Source: Paenibacillus cellulosilyticus (GTDB taxonomy: Bacteria > Bacillota > Bacilli > Paenibacillales > Paenibacillaceae). From it: DNA of 64,000 nucleotides. Position 1 is the first letter of the stretch; the number at the start of each line of letters is the position of its first letter. This document shows, piece after piece, positions 29,530-39,767 of this stretch. The notes below the pieces were generated by a model that worked only from the letters and a program-made list of their open reading frames with translations, had not been told where the DNA came from and made no database searches. The DNA lies in NCBI RefSeq assembly GCF_003182255.1, contig NZ_QGTQ01000002.1, positions 1 to 64,000 on the forward strand. Direction: 5' to 3'. The position numbers and the translations under genes were made by a program.

Positions 29530-29910
29530 TAAAGGCGTTGCAACTTCATCTCGATAAATTAATCATGTATTTTCGCAGCAATTCCCACTATGACCTACTG
29601 CGATAAAATGTGGGAATGAATGAACCTAACGGATGCTACAGAGTCTATTATGCTATATAGAGCGAATTTAAATATTTTATGGTTCCCACAGAGGCTAATT
29701 CGGCATATCTGCCTTCTTATATTTGAATACCAAACAAGTAAGCTCAACGACAACCGTTACAATTCGGAAACTCGATTATTAAAGCCATTAAGCCCTTTCG
29801 CATCCGTAAGCGTTCTGGCCAGCAGTCGCTGTTATCTGTATGACAGAGGCAGCACACTAGATCGCCTCAAGTCGAGCGATTTAGTCGATTGCGCTGCCAA
29901 GCGCACAAAA

Positions 29911-29942
29911 AGCAGGGCAGAAGAAGTTTCTTCTGCCCTGCT
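29911..29942 (-). terminator. Terminator after fumarase
   Basis: A perfect 13-bp stem (AGCAGGGCAGAAG/CTTCTGCCCTGCT) with a 6-nt loop, followed on the minus strand by TTTTT. It lies 28 nt past the fumarase stop. Confidence 0.85.
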
Positions 29943-29969
29943 GCATTTTAAAAAAGTCCATATAATTGC

Positions 29970-31523
<1,554 letters not shown>

Positions 31524-31644
31524 AATCGTATGATTGCTCCTCTCTAGTCGCTTAAACCACTAAGCTTTATAATAGCATAGATGGACAACGACGGGTACGA
31601 GCGGATCAGCGAGAAAATTGAAGAAATGAAGGGACTGAGCCAGC

Positions 31645-32259
31645 ATGGAGAGCGATTTTTTTGCGTATATGTACCGATTGAAATATATTGAGCGCTGGAG
31701 CCTGATGCGCAACACGACGAAGGAAAGTGTAGCAGAGCATTCGTTCCATGTTGGTCTGCTTGCCCATATGCTATGCGAGATCGGCAACGCCATCTTCGGC
31801 AGGTCGCTGAACGCCGACCGTGCAGCAGCTATGGCGCTCTTCCACGATGCAACAGAAGTGTTCACTGGCGACATTCCGACACCGGTCAAACATCATAATC
31901 CGAAGATGCTCGCAAGCTTCCGAGAGATCGAGGCGATGGCTGCGGAGCGGCTTCACAGCATGGTGCCGCAGCCGCTGCGCGGCGCTTATGCCTCCCTGCT
32001 AGGCATTCATGATGCGGGCAGCCCGCCGTCTGAAGCCGAGCAAGAGCTGCGTGCGATGCTCAAAGCAGCCGACCTGCTGGATGCTTATCTCAAATGTGTA
32101 TCCGAGGTCGCATCAGGCAACCGGGAGTTCGCCGTCGCTAAGACGGAAATCGAGCAGAAGCTCGCCCAGCTTGCGATGCCGGAGGTCGATTGGTTCCTTG
32201 ACCGACTGGCGCCAGGGCTTGGCCGAACGCTGGACGAGCTAAGTCGAGATGACGGATAG
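31645..32259 (+). CDS. 5'-deoxynucleotidase, YfbR family (HD domain)
   Basis: A 204-residue HD-domain phosphohydrolase that removes the 5' phosphate from deoxynucleoside monophosphates in the characterised E. coli enzyme. The N-terminus (FFAYMYRLKYIERWSLMRN) and motifs VAEHSFHV and FHDATEVFTGDIPTPVK match YfbR closely, including the HD metal ligands. Length matches the family. Upstream AAGGGA is modest. A TATAAT lies at 31568-31573 without a clear -35. It is divergent from fumarase and convergent with the germination operon. Confidence 0.9.
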   Translation: MESDFFAYMYRLKYIERWSLMRNTTKESVAEHSFHVGLLAHMLCEIGNAIFGRSLNADRAAAMALFHDATEVFTGDIPTPVKHHNPKMLASFREIEAMAAERLHSMVPQPLRGAYASLLGIHDAGSPPSEAEQELRAMLKAADLLDAYLKCVSEVASGNREFAVAKTEIEQKLAQLAMPEVDWFLDRLAPGLGRTLDELSRDDG

Positions 32260-32301
32260 CGTCCTTTTTTCAAAATATTAAGTTACAAAGACCTTCAACG
32301 T

Positions 32302-32523
32302 TCAAGGCTCCACCAGCCATGCCAGTGGTTTAAACACCGCCAGCAGCAGCTGCGTTGGACCGGGCGTATGCTTTAGGTTTAGAGCGGACATTCCCCATCC
32401 AAGCAGCAGGAGACAGATGAAAGCTGCCCGATCTTGAGGTGGCTTTCTCCGCATCTTCGGCCATTCCATGAGCCATATCGCGATAACCGCAATTGTAACG
32501 CCGATCCAGAATCCGTATCTCAT
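32302..32523 (-). CDS. Small membrane protein, last gene of germination operon
   Basis: A 73-residue protein with two likely membrane helices (YGFWIGVTIAVIAIWLMEW and FICLLLLGWGMSALN). Its ATG overlaps the TAA of the gerC-like gene (TAATG), and GGAGGAGG lies close upstream, so it is translationally coupled. I do not recognise a named family. The position suggests an accessory component of the germinant receptor. A longer reading upstream from 32658 would run inside gerC and is not supported. Confidence 0.8.
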   Translation of the reverse strand: MRYGFWIGVTIAVIAIWLMEWPKMRRKPPQDRAAFICLLLLGWGMSALNLKHTPGPTQLLLAVFKPLAWLVEP

Positions 32524-33722
32524 TACTCCATTACCTCCTCCTTGGGCATTCCGCCAGGCGCAAGAATCAGACCGGAACGAGCGATGTGTGCCGTTATCTC
32601 TGTCTCCACTTCCACTTGCGGGAATCGCTGATCCCAATTCTGCTTCTCGCGCTCCCACAGCTTCGGAAATTTGCGATGATAGACGCCAGCGAAATCAAAA
32701 ATATCAGCGTTGAATTGATGCTGCGCTTGATTCAGACATAACTCGATCCTTTTTCTTACAGCCTCTTCGAAAGCTTTATCCATTTCGACTAGAACGGTTG
32801 GCTGAGCAGGGTTATAGGCTGTCTCATTTTGCACCATATCGCCTTCAACATGAGCCTTTACCTTCATCTTCCACTTATCGCCGCTAATCGAGGGCACCAG
32901 CTTTATTTTGGCCGTAATCGGCTTAAGGGAGATAAGCCCGTCCGAACTACCCTTCATTCCGAAGGATACCGTATATTCTCCAACTTCATTGTTAATCCAC
33001 ATCATTCCGCGCATGACCTTCTCCGACATTGCTCCGATCATGCGATCGCCCTTCATAATCGCAGTACCGTATATATAAGGAATGGTCTGCTGCGGTTCTG
33101 CCGATTTGCTCTTCTGCAAAATGTGAATATACGGGATCGCAAAAGCTTTAGAATCGCTAATGAGCTTGATGCTCAGCTGTTCGAGCGTTAGCTTGAAGCC
33201 GATATTCATATCCGATAACTCGCGAAGCACCTCAGCGGAGGATCGTTCAAGCGGCGGAAACAACTCGAGCGTATCCGCTGCCCTGCCATCGCTTACGAAA
33301 ACATAAGACCGTTCACGCGGCTGCGGATGGCGTGTAAGGAAGTCGACAGATTCTTGCACTCCTTTCTTTGCAACCCCTTGGCCGAATATGAAGATTTTGC
33401 ACTGGCCCCAGAATAGCTTCCTAGGCAGCCTTCTCTGCAGCTTGGACAGCGCATCTGCGATATTAGAGCCTTGCGCATGCCGTACAGCAGTATCACGACT
33501 CGTGCCGCTCCCGCCGCCTCCCCCACCAGTTCCGCCAACACCGCTCTGACTGCGCGGCAGCAGAAACTGGATTGTTGTATCGATCTGGTTATCTTCGCCT
33601 ACATCGAGTGCCAAAGCCGTCACCAGCGCCAAGTCGTTCAATTCGTTTCGATCCCAGCAACCCGTCAACATGACAATCAATGGAACAAGCAAGGAAGCCC
33701 GAATGAGACGTCTGACCATCAA
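32523..33722 (-). CDS. Spore germination lipoprotein, Ger(x)C family
   Basis: A 399-residue lipoprotein: an N-terminal signal peptide with lipobox LTGC followed by WDRNELNDLALVTALALDVG, the usual start of GerAC/GerKC proteins. A Gly/Ser-rich stretch (GGTGGGGGGSGTS) interrupts the first domain. It is the C subunit of a germinant receptor at the spore inner membrane. It overlaps the permease gene by 4 nt and the following small gene by 1 nt. Confidence 0.93.
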   Translation of the reverse strand: MMVRRLIRASLLVPLIVMLTGCWDRNELNDLALVTALALDVGEDNQIDTTIQFLLPRSQSGVGGTGGGGGGSGTSRDTAVRHAQGSNIADALSKLQRRLPRKLFWGQCKIFIFGQGVAKKGVQESVDFLTRHPQPRERSYVFVSDGRAADTLELFPPLERSSAEVLRELSDMNIGFKLTLEQLSIKLISDSKAFAIPYIHILQKSKSAEPQQTIPYIYGTAIMKGDRMIGAMSEKVMRGMMWINNEVGEYTVSFGMKGSSDGLISLKPITAKIKLVPSISGDKWKMKVKAHVEGDMVQNETAYNPAQPTVLVEMDKAFEEAVRKRIELCLNQAQHQFNADIFDFAGVYHRKFPKLWEREKQNWDQRFPQVEVETEITAHIARSGLILAPGGMPKEEVME

Positions 33723-34825
33723 CCGTTAACGCCTCCTTGGTTCGTGCCCCTTCGGCCGGTCATCCATGCAATAAGGAGCAGCAGCAATGGAATAACAATC
33801 GTAAATAAGGGGGTTTCAAAAACACTGACCTTCTGGATCAAGGTATGGAGAGCTGCGATGTTAGGCAAATCCCATAATCCGAATACGGCTGCCAGAATGG
33901 CGATTGGGAATGCAAAAGAACGAAAATCGGATACGCCAAAACATTGGCTGAAGGTAATGACAGTCGCATACAAACAGACGCTTTGCTTCACAAGATTGCC
34001 CAAAACCCACATCGCAAGCAGCAGAGCCTCCAGATTTTCAAAAAAACCGCCAACGCTCATGTAGCGAAATGCAACCAGAACGGGGTACATTTTATTACTC
34101 GTGTCGGGTCCCAGCAGCATTAAAACCACGAGGTTAATGAGCATCATGCTGATCCCAATCACGCCTAACGCAGCATAACTCGATTGTTTGGCTTTCTTCT
34201 GATCCTTCACATAGGGAAGAAAAAAAGTCATAAGAAATAATTCGCTGACCCAGCCTTGAGGAACGGCCGCGGCCTTCAAGACAGGCACCACTCCTTGACT
34301 GAGCATCGGCAGCATATACGTCCAATTCAGATCCGGTATCAGCAGCAGCAGGAACAGAAGCGGCAAACTGGAGAGGATCGCGAAAATGACAGCACTCTTC
34401 GACAAAACGTTGACACCGCCCCGTACGGCACAAGCCGCCAGTACGAGCAGCGAGCAGCTGACAAACAGCATAGGCGTATCAAATAGAAAGCTGCTCTTGA
34501 CGAATTCGGCATACTCCCTTGAAATAACGCCCGTAAAATGAAGAAAATAAAAAAAGTACAGCAATCCGACCAGCTTCCCGAATACTTTGCCGACGATCCG
34601 TTGACCACTCTCGATAATCGTCAAGCCCGGGAATCGCGCGTGGAGGCTTGTCGCAAGGACGATGGTGATTGCGCCTGGAATCATCGTAAGGATGCTCGAC
34701 ATCCAGAAGTCATAAGGGGCATATAAGGATCCCAGCGCCGGAAGCACTAAGAATCCGGTTGCCATCACAGTAGGATAAAGCATGAAGGATAGCTGTATCG
34801 GTAAAATCGTATCTTTGTCCTGCAC
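33719..34825 (-). CDS. Spore germination permease, GerB family
   Basis: A 368-residue integral membrane protein with about ten helices, related to amino-acid permeases. It starts DKDTILPIQLSFMLYPTVMA, as GerAB/GerKB proteins do. In characterised receptors the B subunit binds the germinant. It lies 26 nt after the A-subunit gene and overlaps the C-subunit gene by 4 nt. Confidence 0.92.
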   Translation of the reverse strand: MQDKDTILPIQLSFMLYPTVMATGFLVLPALGSLYAPYDFWMSSILTMIPGAITIVLATSLHARFPGLTIIESGQRIVGKVFGKLVGLLYFFYFLHFTGVISREYAEFVKSSFLFDTPMLFVSCSLLVLAACAVRGGVNVLSKSAVIFAILSSLPLLFLLLLIPDLNWTYMLPMLSQGVVPVLKAAAVPQGWVSELFLMTFFLPYVKDQKKAKQSSYAALGVIGISMMLINLVVLMLLGPDTSNKMYPVLVAFRYMSVGGFFENLEALLLAMWVLGNLVKQSVCLYATVITFSQCFGVSDFRSFAFPIAILAAVFGLWDLPNIAALHTLIQKVSVFETPLFTIVIPLLLLLIAWMTGRRGTNQGGVNG

Positions 34826-34851
34826 AAATATCCCCCGCTGTTCATGAATGA

Positions 34852-36420
34852 TCAGCTTTCGCCTTCCTGCCCGGAGCCCGTTGCTTGTTTCACGGGCTGC
34901 CGATGTGAGACGGGCTGATCATCGTATAATTGAGGCCGAGTATCAAGGGCCCACCAAGGCGCTCGGATGAGTATATCCTTCATCTCCCTGAACTTAGGCG
35001 TTGCAATCGTATGGAGAAACGGCATGCCAAACGATTTAAGCGCGCACAGGTGCAGAACTATGGCGATAATTCCCATCATGATGCCTAGCAGCCCGAACGT
35101 ACCTGCAAGAATAATAAGAGGAAACCGCAGCATCCGTATGGCAATTCCCGTAATATAGCGAGGAATCATGAACGAAGCTATCCCTGTGATTGCGACGACG
35201 ATAACCATCGGCGCCGATACAAGTCCAGCTTGGACAGCAGCCTGTCCAATGACGAGCGCACCAACGATGCTGACGGCGGCACCAACCTGCTTCGGCAGTC
35301 TCAAGCCTGCTTCCCGCAGCGCCTCGAATGTCACTTCCATCATGAGTGCCTCGATAAGCGCCGGGAACGGAACAGGCTCACGTGCAGTTGCCATGCTGCT
35401 CAGCAATGATCCCGGCACCATCTCTTGATGGTAGGTGAGCACGGCTACATAGAGGGATGGCAGGAGAAGCGACATGATCGCAAAGAAGTAACGGAGCCAA
35501 CGTATGACCGTGCTTACCCAGAATCGTTGATAATAATCTTCTGGCGATTGCAAAAGCGTAAATAAGGAGATCGGAGCGATCAAAGCATAAGGGCTGCCCT
35601 CCGTAAGAATCGCCGCCCTTCCTTCCAACAGAGAGGCGCATACGACATCCGGCCTTTCCGTACTGAGCAGTTGAGGAAACGGCGAACGTGGTGTATCCTC
35701 GATCATTTCTTCAATGTAGCCGCTCTCGAGAATGCCGTCGATCTCAATTCGGCCCAGTCTGGACCGAACCTCCTGCAGCAGAGAAGCGCTTGCGAGTCCT
35801 TCGATATAAGCGATCGTCACCTTGGTCTGCGTATACTCGCCCAGCGTAATCGTTTCTAATTTCATGAGCGGGCTTTTAATGATTCGTCGAAGCAGAGAAG
35901 TATTAACGCGAAGCGTTTCAGTGAACCCCTCTCTAGGTCCACGAATCGCCGACTCTGCCGCCGGCTCCTCGATTGAGCGCTGCTCCCATTTGATCAGACC
36001 GCAGGCTAATCCAATCGCTTCTTGATCGCGCAGAAGCACGGGCAGCCCGTTCGAAATCGCGCCTATACAATCCCCCAGCGTACTTACGATTCTTTTATCC
36101 GATACACCTATTCGTTTCTCCGCCAACTGGGACAGATTAGCTCCTTCCGCATCCTCTGCGTTCATGAGAGGGGCAATCACATATTTGTCGATCCCGTTCG
36201 TATCGGACATACCGTCAATATAGATGACCGCAGCCTCCATTTGGCCGCCGATCGCAAACTTGCGTACAATGAAATCCGAACAACTGGTATAGACCGTCTG
36301 AAGCCGCTCAAGGTTGACGGTCAACGCAAGATCCAGCGGTTGCTTCTCTTGTTCCGACATTTCTCGGCGGGTCCGCGGAGAGCGAGATGCAGAGACCTTT
36401 GAGTAGTAACGCGTTCGCAT
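34852..36420 (-). CDS. Spore germination protein, GerA family
   Basis: A 522-residue A subunit. The N-terminal soluble region (about 20-300) has VNLERLQTVYTSCSDFIVRK and the conserved LLSTERPDVVCASLLEGRAA. Four or five membrane helices (about 310-480) follow, with WLRYFFAIMSLLLPSLYVAV. The ATG at 36420 has AGGGAG about 8 nt upstream; ATG at 36360 is possible but has a weak site. It is the first gene of the operon A-B-C-small protein. A sigma-G-like promoter lies about 50 nt upstream, fitting expression in the forespore. Confidence 0.93.
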   Translation of the reverse strand: MRTRYYSKVSASRSPRTRREMSEQEKQPLDLALTVNLERLQTVYTSCSDFIVRKFAIGGQMEAAVIYIDGMSDTNGIDKYVIAPLMNAEDAEGANLSQLAEKRIGVSDKRIVSTLGDCIGAISNGLPVLLRDQEAIGLACGLIKWEQRSIEEPAAESAIRGPREGFTETLRVNTSLLRRIIKSPLMKLETITLGEYTQTKVTIAYIEGLASASLLQEVRSRLGRIEIDGILESGYIEEMIEDTPRSPFPQLLSTERPDVVCASLLEGRAAILTEGSPYALIAPISLFTLLQSPEDYYQRFWVSTVIRWLRYFFAIMSLLLPSLYVAVLTYHQEMVPGSLLSSMATAREPVPFPALIEALMMEVTFEALREAGLRLPKQVGAAVSIVGALVIGQAAVQAGLVSAPMVIVVAITGIASFMIPRYITGIAIRMLRFPLIILAGTFGLLGIMMGIIAIVLHLCALKSFGMPFLHTIATPKFREMKDILIRAPWWALDTRPQLYDDQPVSHRQPVKQATGSGQEGES

Positions 36421-36471
36421 GCTCCACGCTCCCTTCCCACGTAGGTTTAAGACACAGTCGTTTCCATATCT

Positions 36472-36501
36472 TAGAATGTTCCGCAGCGCTCTTATTATGC
36501 A
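36472..36501 (-). promoter_or_regulatory. Sigma-G-type promoter of the germination operon
   Basis: On the minus strand TGCATA (36496-36501), a 17-nt spacer and CATTCTA (36472-36478). This fits the forespore sigma-G pattern (GHATR at -35 and CATWHTA at -10). It lies about 50 nt upstream of the gerA-like start. Confidence 0.65.
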
Positions 36502-36530
36502 AAATTTACAAAACCTATCTGCCGCAGCAC

Positions 36531-36568
36531 AAAAAGGCTGAGCCGACGATCTCTCGTCTGCCCAGCCT
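36531..36568 (-). terminator. Terminator after the SNF2/small-ORF operon
   Basis: AGGCTG (36535-36540) pairs with CAGCCT (36563-36568), with inner CGACGA/TCGTCT pairs. The minus strand continues into TTTTTGTG. It follows the small ORF by about 40 nt. Confidence 0.65.
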
Positions 36569-36607
36569 TGGTTCCCTATAATTTATAACGCAGCATCAAG
36601 CGGGAGG

Positions 36608-36814
36608 TTATTCGGTGTCCGGCTCCACCGGTTCACGCAGCTTCCGCATCGAATCCCGGACTGCCGCGTAGAACGGCCGCCATGCAGGCAGCGCATCTGC
36701 TGGCCCAGGCGCATCTTCGAATGTTGTATCCGCAGATGATGGTTCTTCTGATTGAATCGTCGTTAACTTCTGTTCCTGTTCTTGCTCCAGCTGCTTATCC
36801 TCTGAACGTTCGAT
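36608..36814 (-). CDS. Small acidic ORF, possible ATC start
   Basis: An open frame of 68 codons with coding-like composition: an acidic, Gln/Glu-rich first half (QLEQEQEQKL) and a basic end (RDSMRKLREPVEP). AGGAGG lies 8 nt before ATC at 36814, but no ATG, GTG or TTG is in frame before a TGA upstream. The reading is either initiation at ATC, as in rare cases such as infC-like AUU, initiation at an internal CTG (the CAGCTGGAG context) or ATG, or a decayed gene. It lies 50 nt after the SNF2 gene and before the terminator. The function is unknown. Confidence 0.4.
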   Translation of the reverse strand: MERSEDKQLEQEQEQKLTTIQSEEPSSADTTFEDAPGPADALPAWRPFYAAVRDSMRKLREPVEPDTE

Positions 36815-36863
36815 AGGTTTCGCCTCCTGCCTGCAGAGCTTGTATCCGTATCACGACTGACAA

Positions 36864-39767
36864 TTACCGTCCGAACCGATCTTTCCGAAGCGCAAACAGC
36901 TCTCGCAGCTCATCGGTTGACATCTCCGTCACCCACTGCTCGCTCTGGCTAACGATCTGATCATTCAGTGTCTGCTTGCGGTCGATCATCTGATCGATTC
37001 GCTCTTCAAGCGTACCGAGCGTCACGAACTTGTGCACCTGCACCTTCTTCGTCTGACCGATCCGGAATGCGCGGTCTGTCGCCTGATTCTCAACCGCCGG
37101 ATTCCACCACCGGTCGAAGTGGAACACATGATTCGCGGCTGTCAGGTTAAGTCCTGTACCGCCCGCCTTCAGCGACAGCACGAATGCGCAGCCCGGCTCC
37201 GATGGATCCTTGAACCGTTCGATCATCGCATCACGCTGAGCCTTCGGCACGCCGCCATGCAGGTACGGTACCGGCAGCCCGGTACGCTCCTCCAACAGCC
37301 GCTTGAGCATCATCCCCATATCGACGAACTGGGTGAAAATAAGGCAGCGTTCGCCTTCTGCTGCTATCTCCTCGACCATCTCCAGCAGACGAGCTGTCTT
37401 GTTCGAACGCTCAGAGTCCCACTCCGAGCCGGTCACACCGTCGTTTAGGAACAGCTGCGGGTGATCGCAAAGCTGCTTCAGCTTCGTCAATGCCGAGAGG
37501 ATGCGGCCGCGTCGACGCATCGGACCTTCCTTATCCAAATTGTCGAGCAGATCCGAAACGATGTTCTCGTACAGCGCGCCTTGCTCCGCCGTAAGCGAGA
37601 CGAACATTTTGGCCTCATTCTTATCCGGCAGGGAATCAACGATCATTGGGTCGCTCTTCACCCGCCGCAGCATGAACGGCCGCGTCCAGCGCTGCAACCC
37701 GGCGATCGCTTCCGCATCACGCGTTCGTTCGATTGGCGCAATAACATGCTGGCGGAATTCACCCAATCTGCCTAGGTAGCCCGGACTTATGAAATCGAAG
37801 ATCGACCACAGCTCCGTCAATCGATTCTCCATCGGTGTACCCGTCATCGCAATGCGATGATAGGCATCGAGGCGCCGGATCGAAGCGGACTGCTTCGTGT
37901 TTACGTTCTTAATGTTTTGCGCTTCATCCAGACAGAGGACGTTCCAGTCGACCCGACCCAATTCCTCTTCATCAAGCGGCACGAGAGAATACGACGTGAT
38001 GACCAAATCGGCTCCATTCGCCGCTGCCTCGAAGGCTGCTCCCTTATCTCGCTTCGGACCGTAATGCAGCATCACCTTAAGATCCGGCGCGAACCGTTCA
38101 AGCTCCTTCTCCCAGTTGCCGATAACCGATGTTGGACAGACAAGCAGCGAAGGTCCTCCGCGTCCCGTGCCTGCCTCGAACATCTGCTTCACATACAACA
38201 GATAGGCGGTGAATTGCACCGTCTTCCCGAGTCCCATATCATCTGCGAGAATAGCGCCAAGCCCGAATCGCCGTAAAAAAGCAAGCCATGACACGCCTTG
38301 ATGCTGGTAAGGACGGAGCTCGCCATGGAACGATTGCGGAATGTCTACATTCGGCACACCATTCGTCTGCTGCAGCTGCTCCAGCCACTTGGACAGATGG
38401 TTATTCAGCTCTACTTCAGCTGCCAGCGAGATGCCGTCATCCTCATCGCCGTCTGTGAGCGGCGACGTTCCACGTAGATGCATCTCCAGCACATCGCGGA
38501 GCGTCAGCCCTTTGCGTTTGCCGACCTGCTTCATCCATTTCTTAATCCGATCAACGTCGGCAGGCTCCAGATGCACCCATTCGCCGCCGATGCGCATCAG
38601 CCGCCGATTGTCCTCTGCCAGCTTCAGAAACTCCGCTTCGGACAAATCGAGATTGCCAACGGCCAGCTTCCAATCGAACTGAACGAGCTCGTTCAAGCCA
38701 AACATCGGCTGTTCCGCAGAACCAACAGACGATTTCATCTTCGCCTTCAAGCGGAACTTGCGGGAACGCACGGTCTCCCACCACGATGGGAGAAGCACCG
38801 GACAGCCCGCTTGCAGCAGCTTCAAGCTTGTCGACTCCAAGAAGGTGTATGCTTCATTATCCGATAGCTCGGAACGAAGACTTCCATCCTCCGAATCGAT
38901 CAGCTCCGGCGCTGTCGTCTGCCACTTGCGGCGCTCGCGATCAAGCCGTTCCTCCAAGAGTGGCAGCCACTCTTCCGGCAGCTGTTCCTCGCCGCTGATC
39001 AGCATATAGCCGCCAGCTCCCAAATCCTTGAGCGGAATCCATACGCCGCCGTCTCGATGTTGAATAGCCGGGCGCAGCCGCCAGCCGTGATTCTCGTCAG
39101 GTTCGGTCAACTGCAGCGCCGTCCGAAACGGAAACAGATCTTTGCGGATGCCTGCGGCAACAAGCCAATCTTCTTCATCTGCCGCTCCACCAAGCAGCAC
39201 TGCCGACCCAATGCCGGACAACGTCGAATGCCAAGCTGATGAAACGGCCGAATCCGTTTCAATGACACTGTTGACAGCAGTCGTCAGCCAATCGTCCATT
39301 GCACCAGGCTGACCCGCTTCGTCCCATCGCTTCTGCAGCTCATGCAGACGCCCTGCCGCTTCCGGTTCAGAAGCCGGTGCATCCGGCCGCCAAGCTGGAC
39401 GTTCAGGCGTCCAACGCACACCGTCTGGCACGAACCAGCCATTTTGCAGCGCATCCCACAGCCAGTCAGCCGTATCCTTCAAACGTTGACCATCAGGCGT
39501 CCAGCCCAAGTTCAACATGCGAACCGGCTTCGGCAGCGACAAATATTCAACGGCAAGCAGCGGCGGCAGCAAGATCATCGTGCGGCCGAACGCTTCCTTC
39601 TTCTCGATCTCTGAGCCATACCAGGAAGGCGCATGCCAAGCGAATAGGAGCCGTTTCAGCCTAACCCCATATCCGTTCGTTTGGCGCTCCTCCATGACAT
39701 ATACGCCCTCACCAGAAGCCCAGCGAGCATCCAGCACGAGCGGTCCTGTCGTATCTAATCCTCTCAT
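36864..39767 (-). CDS. SNF2-family DEAD/DEAH helicase (YwqA type)
   Basis: A 967-residue ATP-dependent DNA translocase. Residues 1-480 are the N-terminal region of bacterial SNF2 proteins. The motor begins at about 505 with LADDMGLGKT (Walker A) and continues with LDEAQNIKN (motif II), TGTPMENRL (motif III) and QATDRAFRIGQ (motif VI). The ATG overlaps the TGA of the SWIM-domain gene. B. subtilis has the same arrangement in ywqB-ywqA. Its role is probably in DNA-protein remodelling or repair; the exact task is unknown. Confidence 0.93.
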   Translation of the reverse strand: MRGLDTTGPLVLDARWASGEGVYVMEERQTNGYGVRLKRLLFAWHAPSWYGSEIEKKEAFGRTMILLPPLLAVEYLSLPKPVRMLNLGWTPDGQRLKDTADWLWDALQNGWFVPDGVRWTPERPAWRPDAPASEPEAAGRLHELQKRWDEAGQPGAMDDWLTTAVNSVIETDSAVSSAWHSTLSGIGSAVLLGGAADEEDWLVAAGIRKDLFPFRTALQLTEPDENHGWRLRPAIQHRDGGVWIPLKDLGAGGYMLISGEEQLPEEWLPLLEERLDRERRKWQTTAPELIDSEDGSLRSELSDNEAYTFLESTSLKLLQAGCPVLLPSWWETVRSRKFRLKAKMKSSVGSAEQPMFGLNELVQFDWKLAVGNLDLSEAEFLKLAEDNRRLMRIGGEWVHLEPADVDRIKKWMKQVGKRKGLTLRDVLEMHLRGTSPLTDGDEDDGISLAAEVELNNHLSKWLEQLQQTNGVPNVDIPQSFHGELRPYQHQGVSWLAFLRRFGLGAILADDMGLGKTVQFTAYLLYVKQMFEAGTGRGGPSLLVCPTSVIGNWEKELERFAPDLKVMLHYGPKRDKGAAFEAAANGADLVITSYSLVPLDEEELGRVDWNVLCLDEAQNIKNVNTKQSASIRRLDAYHRIAMTGTPMENRLTELWSIFDFISPGYLGRLGEFRQHVIAPIERTRDAEAIAGLQRWTRPFMLRRVKSDPMIVDSLPDKNEAKMFVSLTAEQGALYENIVSDLLDNLDKEGPMRRRGRILSALTKLKQLCDHPQLFLNDGVTGSEWDSERSNKTARLLEMVEEIAAEGERCLIFTQFVDMGMMLKRLLEERTGLPVPYLHGGVPKAQRDAMIERFKDPSEPGCAFVLSLKAGGTGLNLTAANHVFHFDRWWNPAVENQATDRAFRIGQTKKVQVHKFVTLGTLEERIDQMIDRKQTLNDQIVSQSEQWVTEMSTDELRELFALRKDRFGR

